A stretch of 64,000 nucleotides of DNA from Agelaius tricolor (Eukaryota > Chordata > Aves > Passeriformes > Icteridae): NCBI GenBank assembly GCA_023055355.1, contig JALJCS010000001.1:104535881-104599880 (forward strand). Direction: 5' to 3'. Positions within the stretch are counted from its first letter, which is position 1; each line of letters opens with the position of its first letter. The notes beneath the pieces were generated by a model that was not told the DNA's origin, searched no databases, and worked only from the letters and a program-made list of their open reading frames with translations. Shown here piece by piece: positions 26,801 through 37,925 of this stretch. Made by a program: the position numbers and the translations under genes.

Positions 26801-29800
26801 ATGACTGTTCCACCACTTACATCTGAGCGGAGTTGTGGTTGTCTCCATGTATGCCATTTTGTTTTGAGAGCAAACTGCAGGAACTTTTGTTATGCTGGAA
26901 GCTCACTGGTGGATCCTGTGCCCAGAACACTCACAGAGACACAGGTCAGCTCAGGGATTCTTATTCTGTCGTAAACTGGCTGAGGATGGATGAAGCTCAC
27001 TTGCTGAAAGATGAGGTAGAATAAAATTTCTAACACTACTGGGGATAAAACAAGGATCCTGCACTAGCACTAGAGGCAAGCCTATGTGCTCCTGTAACCT
27101 CTCCTATCCTGGCATGATGTTAAAACCAGAGGGGGTAAAACTCATCTTCAGCCTGCCATTGATGGTCCAACCTGAACTCCAAGACAGGAAAGGGTGGCAT
27201 GGGGTGAGAGGTTTTCTGCCTCCACAGCTTGCCCAGGGACCTCCACTTCCTCCTGCCACCACTGTACCAACCTCCTGCAACATAGCGGTGCAGAAGTAGC
27301 CACCTTGGGGACATGGGGGGCACCAGGAGAGGATGAGGGAGGAAAAAGTGGCTGTTGCAGAGGTATGGAGTCTCAGAATGAGGAACTCCAGTAGCTGAGC
27401 ACAGCCATTTTCAAGCAACCAGAAATATCTATCCCCTCTCAGGCATTCTTTGGGGACATGTCTTTTTTCATTTAGAGAAACTACTCCAGCAGCATTTCTG
27501 CTAAGTCATTGTCAAGCTGAAAGTTTTCCCCAAAACAGCTGAGATGCTTTTTTTCACTCTATTAATATGAGGAATAATCCATCACATACAGACATGCAGC
27601 ACTTGAATCATAAAGGTCACTGTCTTGTGCTGATATGAATCATGCCCTGCAGTACTACTGCCTGCTTTATTTATTGCACAGCAAGATGATCTTAATTACT
27701 TAGTGCAAGCTAAAAGGTGGGACACCCAGTTCAGGTAGTATTTTAGGAAAGTTACTTCCTTATTAGGCTCTCTCTCTGCTTGCTGGATACTATTCCAATT
27801 GTTCTAGATATCTTGACACGTCTCTACCGCAGTGTCTCAGAAAAGAGCACTTTGCAAATGCTTTATCCAAGAAATATTTTGGCTTAAACAAAACCCCCTA
27901 TTATCAGGCAATCCTGGTTATTTCATAGACAGATAAAAGAAGTGTTTCAAATTATGCAGGTAGGCATTAAATACAAGAAACAAGTTCATGTACTAACAAG
28001 ACAGTCAATTCTAAAGACTTCTGCTACATTTTTGAGAATGTTTATTTTTATTTTCTCTTTTTTTGTTGTTGTTTCTCAGGTATTTTCATGGGTGTATTAT
28101 ATACAGAAAAGACAATGCAATTCTACTTAACAACTTTTTTTAAAACAATAATTCAAGGTTTCTCCACATCAGAAAATGACTAGCCAAAAAAAAAAAAAAA
28201 AAAGAAACCAAATTAGTGGCAAAGTAGTGGCTCCTAGAAAACCGGACTTAAGATATTTCTCACCATTCCTACCACAACAAACTTGTGCTCTGAATTTTTT
28301 GTTTTCACACTAAAATAAATTAAAATCTCTTTCAAGGAGGGCATTGTTGAATGATTTAGGAATTAAAAATCTCAAATGGGTTCAGAAAGATCACTGAAAT
28401 CTCACAGTTATTTATGCATATGCCCAAAATAAAATATAAAAGCATTAAGCATACAAGTGAAAAAAATAGTGACAAAAAGCCATAAGAGGCAAAACAGTTT
28501 TCTTCTCTATATACAGAAATATCTTTACATAAGTAACAAGAAATGTCAAAAATACACAATTTTGAGTACAAAAGAATCATTTCAGCAATAGATTTGTACA
28601 ATTGAGACCTGTGTAAGTAGCATGCTTTTCTAAATGAATTAAACTGCAACATACTTCAAAATACATTCATTTAAATCCTCCATACTAAAGATGTCTGAAA
28701 ATAGAACATGGGGGAATACAGATTAGTAATGACTATCATCTCTGGAGAGGAAGAAAATGATAATTTCCCTTTAAAGTCAAGAAGGATCAGTCTGAGTTTT
28801 TAAATTCCTTGGTCTTGGTCAAGACCATTCAATTGCCTCAGGAGACCCACTTCTGCCAGTATGTATGTGTTTTAACATTACAAATCTCAGTGAGGTTATG
28901 CAGGATTCTTGGCAGGATCACAGACAGCAAGACTGAGCAGTTCAGAGGTCTTCAACTTGGTCCTAGGACTTCAGCTGTAATTATCAAGGCACTGCTCTCA
29001 AGACAGTACATAGACACAATAGCTCAAATGATTCTGTAAACACATAATTACCCTGGGGATACTTCTACACCACACCTTGTTTCTTTTTTTGAACACACTT
29101 TTGTTCACTATATGCTTTGATCATCTCAAAAAACCTGGCAAGTGTGAATACTGTATCATTCTGGAAACCACCTCTGAATTTGAGCCACACAATTTGGGTT
29201 TCTTTTCTCCAAGGATCAGTAGATGGAGCTTTGACCAGAAACCTTGTTACTGTCAGTGTAAACAAGTGCTTAATTACCAAGACAAATTAACTGTCTGATG
29301 TTTGCAATTTATACTTCACAGACAGTACATATCAGAGATCACAAAAATCCCACAAAATGTTTTTCCCTCCTCCTTCAGGAATGTAATTTCATTAATTTTC
29401 CTGTATTGCTCATCTTCTTTCCTTCTTGAATTACTGTGTTTTACAACATTCAAATCTCTTGCATCATAGAGCTGGAAGACAACAAAAATACCTGTTCCTG
29501 CCATTTAGACAATGTACACTCACTCTGTTACATTAACTCTAAGCACAATTTTGCTGCTTTCAGAGATAAACATGTATGACAACTTTGAAACAGAAAAGTC
29601 ATACTAACCAGGTCATAAACTTGTGCTATCAATGTAAATGTAATTGAAAAACAAAAGCTTTACTGCAAAGACATACTAAAACATTCTGCATTATAGTGGA
29701 ACTCCTTTAGATCAGAAAAATCTATACCATCATCAGTAAAACTGACAAGAAAGAGAAAGCATGGCCATCAATAACACTACCACTGCCAGATGCCTTTACA

Positions 29801-30346
29801 CATAATCCACAGTCTCAGCTGGCAGTTTGTTGGGTTTTTTTAAATGAAATTACAGAATTCAAAATTCTTCCTTTTATAGTCCTAAAATTTAACAACAACA
29901 GCTTTACCAATAGCTGTCAATGAGAAGAACAGAGCTAACTTAGCTTAAATTAGTTCTTTATTGAAGACCTTTAAAAAAAAATCTGGGATTGAATGCTTTG
30001 CTGCTGTCAGGAAGCAAGCAGTTCCTGGACATCCACATAGGACATTTCCTTCATACACACATGTACTGTGCAGATACACAGAAGCAGATAATTGCTATTA
30101 TTTTTGCTCCTCTGGTACAAGAACAACAGAGAGCTCCCCATGCTTTGGGGCACTGAAAAACAGATGGAAGCAAGAGAAGCCCAAACCCTAGCTCTGGTTG
30201 TTCTTTGTTGTACATCAATCCCTCTGCTCTTGGTCACAGCCCCAAAAAGCTGATTCTCTAGGTATTCTTCCCAGCCCCAGAGCAACTGGGGATCTGGCTC
30301 CAAAGCCCAAACCTAAGTCTTAATTCTACTTGTCTCACAATAAGTA
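20861..30346. other. Intergenic, nothing recognised
   Basis: AT-rich sequence with poly(A) runs near 25050 and 28184. A GC-richer block at 27080-27400 is open on both strands, but its translations resemble nothing I know. No repeat family was identified. Confidence 0.55.
28184..28203 (+). repeat. Poly(A) tract
   Basis: An uninterrupted A run of about 18 bases followed by GAAACC. No recognisable retroposon body lies upstream. Confidence 0.85.
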
Positions 30347-32106
30347 TTTATTTAGCTGATTGGAAAAAAAAAAAAGTATCTGAGTTTGGTTTGCTATCAT
30401 CAAGGAAAATCCTTGTTTTTCTGCTTTCCAGGAGGATACCAACACAGTCTGACATTAATCAGAAAGATAGTTTGGCATTTTAGGGAGAGAAGCTGATACC
30501 TAATAGATGAGAACAGTGAGTAAACCCTTGAGGCAGCAGCCACTAGAGAGACAAAGAGGTAATGAAAAATTCAGTGTGAAGTAGTATCAGAGGAAAAAGG
30601 GGAATTTAACTTACATCCCCAGCAAACTCTGCTGGCTGACTGTTATAAGGGGTAATGGCTGAAAGAGAGTAGATTTAGAAAAGATATAGGAAGAAATTCT
30701 TCCATGTGAGGGTGGTGAAGCACTGGAACAGGTTTCCCAAAGAAGCTGTGGATGTTCCATCCCTGGAAGAGTTCAAGGACAAATTGAATGGGGCTCTGAG
30801 TAGCCTGGTCTAGTGAAAGGTGTCCCTGCCCATGGCAGGGGTATTGGAGCAGGATGATATTTATGGTTCCTTCCAAACCAAGCCATTTTATGATTCTGTG
30901 ACTGTTTATGTTTTGAGCCAATACTTAAATTGCAAAACACATCAAGAACTCTTTTTCTCCCTGCAATTACTATGTAGACTAAATGCTAACCTCAACTATG
31001 GTTCATTTGGTATCTGTGTGCTGGTTTACCCTACTATTTCTACTCCTATTCCAACAAATGCCTGACAGCATGATTTCAGCTCTGTAGAGCACACCTAGCC
31101 TTATACGAGCTCCAAGCAGAAACAACATTACAGCAACACAGTATAAATTGCAGGCCCAAAAATCACTATTTCAGATAGGTTTTCAGGCACATCATGAGGT
31201 TTGGATAACTTGTAATAGCCTCAAGTAACAACTGCAGTCACCCTTTACTCTGCAACAATTTTAACACGAACACAATTCTTCTAAACCATGTGTGAGCCTA
31301 AATCTCAGGTTATAGTATTTTTCTTTCTTTCTCTTTCATTCCTCTGTTTTCTCCTTCTATGTCTCCCAATAACAGAGCAGGTAATTTTGATCAATTGCAA
31401 GAAAACAAGAAAATCTATGACTGTACATGTAGCTATACCAACATAAATCACCATCCTAGAGCTTACATGGGTCTTTCATTGAAATTCACTGACTAAACAA
31501 ATAATAATAAGCAATAATAATACATCTTCAATACAGAACAAAATATTCAAATGAACAAACTATATAGTAAATTTTGTAAAGTGCACAAAAATATTAATGG
31601 AAATATTAAAAAACCAGGTTTTTAATGTTACCATGAAAACTTCCGAAATATCATTAAATTAGATAGAAATAATCTAATGAGACTTTTTGGCTCTAATATA
31701 CTGGCAGACAGCAGCAATAGTTTTCCAGAAAATTACACCAACTAAATACACTGTATCTTAGCAGCATAAAAAAAGTTCCTACAATTAGGTAACATTGTAG
31801 GCCTAGTAAGCATAAACCTGACAAGATGTTCCAAATATAGTTTTCATTAAAATAATGGATTTCCATGGAATCCTAGAGGTAACATTTGTTATTCTGCTTA
31901 CATTGTATTCTGGTAGTAAACCCAACTATAGCCAATCACATTCCCTCCCTCTATCTTCCCAAAATTGCACAAAGTACTGAAAATTTAATCAAGTTATAAG
32001 ATATGGCCACACTGAAAAAGCCATATGAAACAAAACAAAATTCAACCTAAAGCCTAAAAAACAAACTACCCCAGCAAACAACAATCATTGTCAAACAACT
32101 GCAGTT
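30347..32106 (-). other. GPR63: Probable GPR63 3' UTR and downstream region (end undetermined)
   Basis: Downstream of the GPR63 stop the minus strand carries candidate poly(A) hexamers: ATTAAA at 31989-31984 and 31626-31621, and AATAAA at 30352-30347. The sequence is AT-rich and free of recognisable repeats from 30906 to 32106, which would suit a UTR. The true cleavage site cannot be chosen from sequence alone. Use of the farthest hexamer would put the plus-strand CR1 3' end (30645-30905) inside the UTR in antisense orientation. Confidence 0.4.
30645..30905 (+). mobile_element. CR1 LINE 3' end
   Basis: From GGGGTAATGGCTGAAAGAG at about 30650 the sequence follows the CR1 ORF2 C-terminus and 3' UTR, including GGTGTCCCTGCCCATGGCAG near 30819-30838. 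It finishes with TTTATGATTCTGTGAC, a decayed terminal repeat. It is heavily 5'-truncated, as is usual for CR1. Confidence 0.9.
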
Positions 32107-33366
32107 TCAAACCACCGACCGATGCTCCCCACACACGTAGATGGCGCTGGGCCGGATGCGCCGCCTCGTATGGCCAGGGAGCTGTGGCAAGAACTTGAAG
32201 AATCTGGGCATCAAGTCTAAGCATGCATCATGAAACTTCTTAATCCTCCAGTAGTAAATCAGTGGGTTCAGTGCAGACTTGAGGTAGCAGAGCCAAAGGA
32301 GCCAAGTGCTTATCTCAAAAAAGTTGTGCTTGTAGTAGAAGTGGCTGTTGAACGTGGCAATAAGGCTGTAAGTGGTGAATGGTGCCCAACAGACTATGAA
32401 GACAAGGAACAAAATCAGGATGGTTGTGAAGGCACGAGTTTTAAAGCTCATATCAATATTCATCTGAAAAGGTCTCTGTAAGCTCATGAGACCAAGTTTG
32501 CTGGCCTGGCTGAGACATATGCTATCAGGGTGGCTATGGATACGAACTGCGTTGTGGCGGACAGTGTTGAGTATGCCCATAAAAGAATACAACATTACCA
32601 GGAATGGAATAAAAAAAGCAATCAGCAAGATAACTATCACGTAGGCTCGGTAACCTGGGCTTGTAGAGTAGCCAAAAACACACTGAGGAGCTCTCGAGGG
32701 TATCTGCAGATTAGGATTCCCTACTGATAACGGAAAAGCAACAACAAAGGATGCTGCCCAGGAAATCACAATAAGAATCTTTGCACGGTAGGGGTTCAGT
32801 TTATCTTGCCTCTGTACTATGATAAGAAATCGGTCAATACTAATAATAAGAAGAATGGCTACCCCCTCTACAACAAAAAGCCAGAAGAACATGGCAGAAA
32901 CTCTGCAAAATATATCCCCAAAAATCCACTGAGTGGTAATGATTGTTATCAGAGCAAATGGCATGTTCAGCACTGCCAGCAGCAGGTCTGCAAAAGCCAG
33001 GCTTGCTAAGAGGATATTAATTGCAGATCTCATAGCTGCCTTCTGGTAGACCATCAGGCAGACAACAAAGTTTCCAAGGAAAGAAACCAATAGGATAAAT
33101 ATCATAGCAGCAGAAAGAATGATCTGGAGTGGCAAACTCAAGCTCCTGAAAACTTCTTGTGACGGCAGGGTAGCTGTGGTGTTTACTAGCAAAGTACTTC
33201 TCTCAGTGGTGAGCACAGCACCTGAACCATATCTCAATGGCTGTGTTGTGCCACTACGAAGCAAGAACTGGGGAGTGGTAAAATTCGTATAGGCATTTTC
33301 ATAAACAATGAAAGTAGCATTTGAGGTCCCAGAGTGGGCCAGCGTCAACATTGCTGAGAAAACCAT
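32107..33366 (-). CDS. GPR63: GPR63 (PSP24-beta), orphan class A G-protein-coupled receptor, complete intronless coding sequence
   Basis: The frame encodes 419 residues, the length I recall for mammalian GPR63, with near-identity to it from memory across TM1 to the C-terminus. Visible landmarks: N-glycosylation sequons at N16, N28 and N62; TM1 about 80-104 with G98-N99; TM2 with D127; C154 at the top of TM3, paired with C229 in extracellular loop 2; D178-R179-F180 in place of canonical DRY; W203 in TM4; P254 in TM5; C326-W327-A328-P329 in TM6; N367-P368-xx-Y371 in TM7; then an amphipathic helix 8 with C382. The start at 33366 is the first in-frame ATG after an upstream stop at 33412-33414 and has G at -3 and +4. 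The open frame reaches 33405 only through a TTG, which is not a plausible vertebrate start. GPR63 is a plasma-membrane receptor expressed mainly in brain; sphingosine-1-phosphate and dioleoyl phosphatidic acid have been reported as ligands, but it is still usually called an orphan. The paralogue GPR45 is the main alternative and fits less well at the N-terminus. Confidence 0.96.
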   Translation of the reverse strand: MVFSAMLTLAHSGTSNATFIVYENAYTNFTTPQFLLRSGTTQPLRYGSGAVLTTERSTLLVNTTATLPSQEVFRSLSLPLQIILSAAMIFILLVSFLGNFVVCLMVYQKAAMRSAINILLASLAFADLLLAVLNMPFALITIITTQWIFGDIFCRVSAMFFWLFVVEGVAILLIISIDRFLIIVQRQDKLNPYRAKILIVISWAASFVVAFPLSVGNPNLQIPSRAPQCVFGYSTSPGYRAYVIVILLIAFFIPFLVMLYSFMGILNTVRHNAVRIHSHPDSICLSQASKLGLMSLQRPFQMNIDMSFKTRAFTTILILFLVFIVCWAPFTTYSLIATFNSHFYYKHNFFEISTWLLWLCYLKSALNPLIYYWRIKKFHDACLDLMPRFFKFLPQLPGHTRRRIRPSAIYVCGEHRSVV

Positions 33367-33370
33367 TGCT

Positions 33371-33445
33371 TCAAGAAAAATGAAAGAAGAACCAAAGGTC
33401 TTCAAGGCATTTCATCTTGTTCAGGCAGTATTTTGAACTGGTCAT
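33371..33445 (-). promoter_or_regulatory. 24-codon upstream ORF ending 4 nt before the GPR63 ATG
   Basis: Within the leader an ATG at 33445 opens 24 codons and stops with TGA at 33373-33371, four nucleotides before the main ATG at 33366. A second in-frame ATG at 33415 has A at -3. It lies in a different frame from GPR63. Such an arrangement would normally lower translation of the main ORF or depend on leaky scanning. The effect is inferred, and conservation was not tested. Confidence 0.5.
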
Positions 33446-33452
33446 TTAACAA

Positions 33453-33494
33453 TCAAAATTCAAGGTTTGAAAGCATCAAAGTTCTTAAGTTCAT
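33453..33494 (-). promoter_or_regulatory. 13-codon upstream ORF in the GPR63 leader
   Basis: An ATG at 33494, with a second in-frame ATG at 33476, opens 13 codons ending in TGA at 33455-33453. A still shorter five-codon ORF (33508-33491) starts on the first base of the exon and overlaps it. These and the 24-codon uORF put several ATGs ahead of the receptor start. They matter only if the exon boundary at 33508 is right. Confidence 0.4.
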
Positions 33495-34340
33495 GTCAGT
33501 ATTTCCATCTGAAAAAGAAGAAATAAATGTAAATACACAATATAAAACTCTCTGAAACCAGTGGTAACCTAATGATTGCTCAGCTTTCCTTAATGAGAAT
33601 AGTATCCTTAATGTATGTTTACACTTCAGGCTGACAAAATTTACTTAAGCACCAAATATAGGAGTCTTTTAATAGTTGGCCTTTCTCTCATAGGTCCTAC
33701 TCCTGCAGTCCTGCTGATACTGTACAACACTCTCAAGTCACCATGCTTTTTTCTACCATAACCAAGGCTGGAGAACTTTTGTGTTTGAAAACAAACTCTA
33801 CTGATTAAGAATAATTAAACCAAAAAAGTATTTTTATTTGAATCTCGCAATTTTTGAACTAACTTTATTTTGTTTTGAAATTTGCCTGCAGATAGAAACT
33901 TTAATAACATTTCTAAATAGCTTAAATGGTATCAGTATATTGCCTATTTACCTGCTTGGTAAGCACTGAAAGCCTATTTATCTGAGTTATTGCACATAAT
34001 ACAGAATTCTTAGTTCCATGTCAGTCATCCACATCAGACACCTCAGGAAAAACATGCAAAATATCCTAACCTGTTATTATGAAATAACTTGTCCACAGGA
34101 TACAAGAATTTTTCTATTTGTTTCATTTAGGGGCTGACTCACATTCAGGTGCAGGAAATCATCACTTCTTTGGTTACTACAACTCTTCCCCTGGCAGTAA
34201 GCTTTTCTGCTTCCACTGGTCTGGGGATGTTTTTGTTAATTCATCTTGGTATCCCATATAATTTAACCATGTGCACTCTCTTCTTCCTTGTAAATCTAAT
34301 CCTCACACATCCTGCTGAACTCCCTCCCTTGTCATTATAG

Positions 34341-34650
34341 CCATAGAATGGTTTGGGCTGGAAAGGCCTGTAAAGATCTTTTAGTTCTGACCTCCCTGCT
34401 CTAGCAGTGACACTTTCTGCCAGACCATGTTGCTCAGAGCCCCATCCAACCCAGCCTTGAACACTTCCAAGGATTGGACATCACCAACATCCATAGGCAA
34501 CCTGTACCAGTGCCTCACCAGTCCCACAGTAAAGAATTCCTTCCTAATATCTAGTGTGAATCTCTCATCCTTCAGCTTAAGACCATTGCCATGACCTCAC
34601 ATAAAGTCCTTCTCCACCCCTCCTGCAGGCCCCCTATAGGTACTGACACA
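34341..34650 (-). mobile_element. CR1 LINE 3' end in GPR63 intron
   Basis: The plus strand begins with CATAGAATGGTTTGGGCTGG, the inverted CR1 terminus. It continues through the inverted 3' UTR and ORF2 C-terminus (for example GGCAACCTGTACCAGTGCC near 34497) to about 34650. It has the same orientation as GPR63 transcription. Confidence 0.9.
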
Positions 34651-35540
34651 ATCCAACATTTCCTTAGTTCCAAAGTTCCAAGCACTGTCTTGTTGCACTA
34701 TTACTACAAGTATTGTATTGTTACATATATTTGTATGTACATATTCTTAACAAGTAAAATGCGAAGGAGTTGAGAGCTCCCTCACCTCTTCAGTGCTAGC
34801 TTCTCCCCTCTGTCTTGGACTACTAAATTAAACACTCTCAGAGCACACTGGCATCTGATCAAGCTGGAAACTAGAAGGATTCAATGCCCTTTTCAAAAAC
34901 GATCACTACAGTCAGAAACATAAAGTGGGCTTCACCTCATCCATTCTGGATGACTGCAATAGTCCCTTCTGGCTGTTTTCATGTTTATCATTAGAAAAGG
35001 GATAAAGGCATCTTCAGAGGGCAATCTCCCTCCTCCATTTCTGCACACGATGACAAGCTTGGGCTACTAACAGAAGCAGCTTATGGTAGCACAAATCCTG
35101 CCCACAGTATTTATGCAGGTTCTGTTTAGTATCAATGTCAGTCAAAAATAAAGGGAGAAAGTAATATTTTTTATGAATTTACACAAGAACTACATGTTTT
35201 GTGTAGGATAAAAAGTTGATTTTTTGCTGGATAATACTTCACCAACAAAGAAATTAACTGTAAGACAACAAAATCTGATTTATGCCCCCAGTTTGGACTT
35301 CTAGCAGTCTGAAAGGAAACCTGCTGAGGCTGCTGTCAGGAATTCATCAAGTAAAATCAGCACTATGACCTGCTCCTTTCATTCCCTGACTATCTGCAAG
35401 CTCTATCACTAGATGATTTCCAGGGCCAGACTACCATCAGCATTTTTATTTCAGATAAATGATTAAGCTCTCTGTGTCCTTTAAATTTTCAACAGTATCA
35501 CAAAAGATATTGTTATAAACATCCTAATTTAATTTACTCT

Positions 35541-36162
35541 TGTAGTGGGCTAATCCTGGCTGGACACCACATGCCTACAAAGAGCTGCTCTTTCACTCCC
35601 TCCTCAACTGGCCAGGGGAGAAGAAGTATTGTACAAAAGGCTTGTACGTTGAAGTAAGAACAGGGAGAAATCACTCATCTGTTACTATGACAGGCAAAAC
35701 CTCAGCTTGGGGAAATTAGATTAAATTATTACCAATTAAATCACAGTAGGGTAATGAGAAAATAGAGCTCAATCTTAAAAACACCTTCACCTCATCCCTC
35801 CCTTCTTCCTGAGTTTAAGCTTCTGCCTAATTTTCTCCTCCCCACCAGCAACGCAGCAGGACAGGGAGCAGGAGTTGCAGCCAGTTCATCACACGTTGTT
35901 TCTGCTGCCCCTTGCTCAGCAGGGGGAAGACTCAAACTCTTCCCCTCCTCCAGTGTGGATTCCTCCCATGGAAGACAGTCCTCTATGAACTTCTCCAATA
36001 CAGTCCTTCTCACTGTAGGGGTGGGAAGGCTGCAGTTTTTCTTGACCACTCATGTGTGGGTCCCTTCCACTGACATTGGCTCGATGGGTCACAGAGGAAG
36101 CTTCTGGCAGATTCTCACAGAAGCCACTCCTGCTACCAAAACTTCGTTACACAAACCCAACA
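35541..36162 (+). mobile_element. Solo LTR of an avian endogenous retrovirus (ERVL-like, family uncertain)
   Basis: The element starts with TGTAGTGGG at 35541 and ends with CCCAACA at 36162, giving the TG...CA ends of an LTR and a length of 622 bp. Interior blocks match, from memory, a common bird LTR: the GGGTAATGAGAAA stretch near 35751, the CATCACACGTTG block near 35888, and GGGTCACAGAGGAAGCTTC near 36086. No internal retroviral coding sequence flanks it, so it looks like a recombined solo LTR. No target-site duplication is evident: the flanks ACTCT and GAGAT differ. The family name is uncertain. Confidence 0.75.
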
Positions 36163-36929
36163 GAGATTCACACAAATTCCACTTTCTAGAGGTCTTACTG
36201 CTTGAATGAAAGTTATAATTTTCTATTCTGTCCTATTATATTTCAAAGATTGTATAACCCATCAGAAGTATATAAAGCTATGTACATTGACATTTTTCAA
36301 AAATGACCAATTCCATTAACTTAATTATAGATTTTTCTTTCCCTCCATTATCTCTCTTTATATTTTATTTTTACACTAACTCCTTTAGAGAAAACCTCAA
36401 TGTTAATTACAGATTACAGGCTAAAGCATATATACTAGCCAAAGCTCTTCTTTCTTTGATCTAGATAAACTTTTCCTCTACTAGTCTTCTTTAACATTTT
36501 TTTAGAATAAAGTATGTAACCAACAGGAAAAAGGTTAAAAGAACTTTCCAGAATAAACAAGAAATAGTTTAGCAATGAACAAGAAAATCTCACCCAAAGT
36601 TCCACTGAGGTTTATGACTCCACAAGCTGAGAACACTATGAAGGAAAGGAAGCTGTAGCATTCTGCAGGAACTGCAAAAGAACATAAATTCAACAAATAA
36701 TTCTGGATTTAAAATCTTGGAGCAAGAAAATTAGATCCCCAGGGTAGTATCTTTTAGAGCTGTGTAAGCAATAAGTCAGCAAAAGCAACTTCTGTATTTC
36801 TGATTGGCCTTGTACAGGTCTTTCTACCAAGGCTCTAAAAGAAACTAATCTGCCCTTAGATAAATGTAAAACCCTCCTACAGACAATAATAAGTTTCAAA
36901 TAGGAAACAAAAAAAGGGAGTGTTTAGTT

Positions 36930-37640
36930 TTGTAGAGAAAAGAGGTCACCAGAATGATCCTAAAAAATAAAATCTTTACCAGGGCTCAAGCTCTTTAATC
37001 TATAGAGGAGAAGAGGGAAATGCAAAACCATGACATTTGCTGATGATGAACATGAACCGTTTTTCAGGTCAATTTAATAAAAAAAAGGTCAACTATAAAA
37101 AGGTACAGAGGGATCTCTCAAGAGCTAGTGGCAAGCCAACAGTCTACCCCATAAAATTCAGTGCTAGAGATAAAGCTATGCCTGTACTGAAAACAGTTAT
37201 CTACACAGTAACAGATGCTAAACCAATAATTACCATCCAGAAGAAAAACAGATCTTCAAATTTTCATAGTCTGCTCTATGAAAACATCAGCCATGTGCTC
37301 AGAATTGTTAGCAAAGGAACTGAGAAGAAAACCAGGAGCTAGCTATATACACGGTATATTTAGATACACCACCTGCTACAATACACATCTATGGCATCTA
37401 TCCAGTACTATGCTCAGTTCTGCACCACTTGATCTCTATTAAAAAGCAACTGAAAAAAGCTATCATAGAGGTCTACCAAGTTTTTAGTGACACTTTAGGG
37501 AAAGTGAATGATTGCTGTCTCTCAAAACAAAAGAACAGGAAAAGTCAAAGAAATCACAAAACACCTCTGGAGATCATCACCAACCTCTCTGCTCAAGCAG
37601 GGCCACCTACTAAAGAGCCACAATAGAGAAAAACTGTCTC
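36930..37640 (+). mobile_element. Strongly decayed CR1 LINE ORF2 relic
   Basis: At 37036-37047 the plus strand reads TTTGCTGATGAT (FADD), the CR1 reverse-transcriptase catalytic box. Downstream blocks correspond to the C-terminal half of ORF2, including the region equivalent to PLYSALVRPHLEYCVQF around 37340-37430. A preceding piece (36930-37020) resembles a still more C-terminal part, so two fragments or a rearrangement are involved. Numerous stops and indels indicate great age. Confidence 0.6.
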
Positions 37641-37925
37641 CAGATGTTCAGGGGAATTTCCTGTTTCAGTTTCTGCCCTCTGCCTCTATCACCTGGCACC
37701 ACTGAAAAGATCCTGGCTCTGTCCTCTTTGTACCCTCTCTTCAAGTATTTATAAACATTGGTAAGATCCCCCTGAGCCTTCCCTACTTCAGGATGAATAG
37801 CCCCACTTCTCTCAGTCTTTCCTCACAAAAGGGATGCTCCAGCCTATTCATCCTCTTTGTAACCCTTTACTCTCTTCAGTATATCCATGTCTCTCTCAAA
37901 CTGAGGAGCCCACATTTGGAAATTA
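37641..37925 (-). mobile_element. CR1 LINE 3' fragment, antisense and abutting the previous relic
   Basis: The plus strand carries inverted CR1 ORF2 C-terminus text: AGATCCCCCTGAGCCTTCC near 37764, then CTCTCAGTCTTTCCTCACA and GATGCTCCAG. It ends about 37925. It lies directly next to a plus-strand CR1 relic. Confidence 0.8.

Larger units (their letters stand above)
33367..33508 (-). other. GPR63: 5' UTR segment of the GPR63 coding exon, with splice acceptor
   Basis: On the minus strand a textbook acceptor lies immediately upstream: a pyrimidine run (TTTCTTCTTTTT) followed by CAG, which is CTG on the plus strand at 33509-33511. This places the exon's first base at 33508 and gives 142 nt of leader before the ATG at 33366. 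The leader contains several ATGs, annotated separately. The acceptor implies at least one upstream non-coding exon, which fits the distant CpG island. No transcript evidence is available. Confidence 0.75.

Noticed and set aside
32230..33009. Plus-strand open frames of 65-83 codons opposite GPR63
   Set aside because: They are shadows of the GPR63 coding sequence on the other strand.
33367..33405. Thirteen-residue N-terminal extension of GPR63 to 33405
   Set aside because: The codon at 33405 is TTG, not ATG. The ATG at 33366 is the first in-frame ATG, has a strong context and gives the expected 419-residue length.
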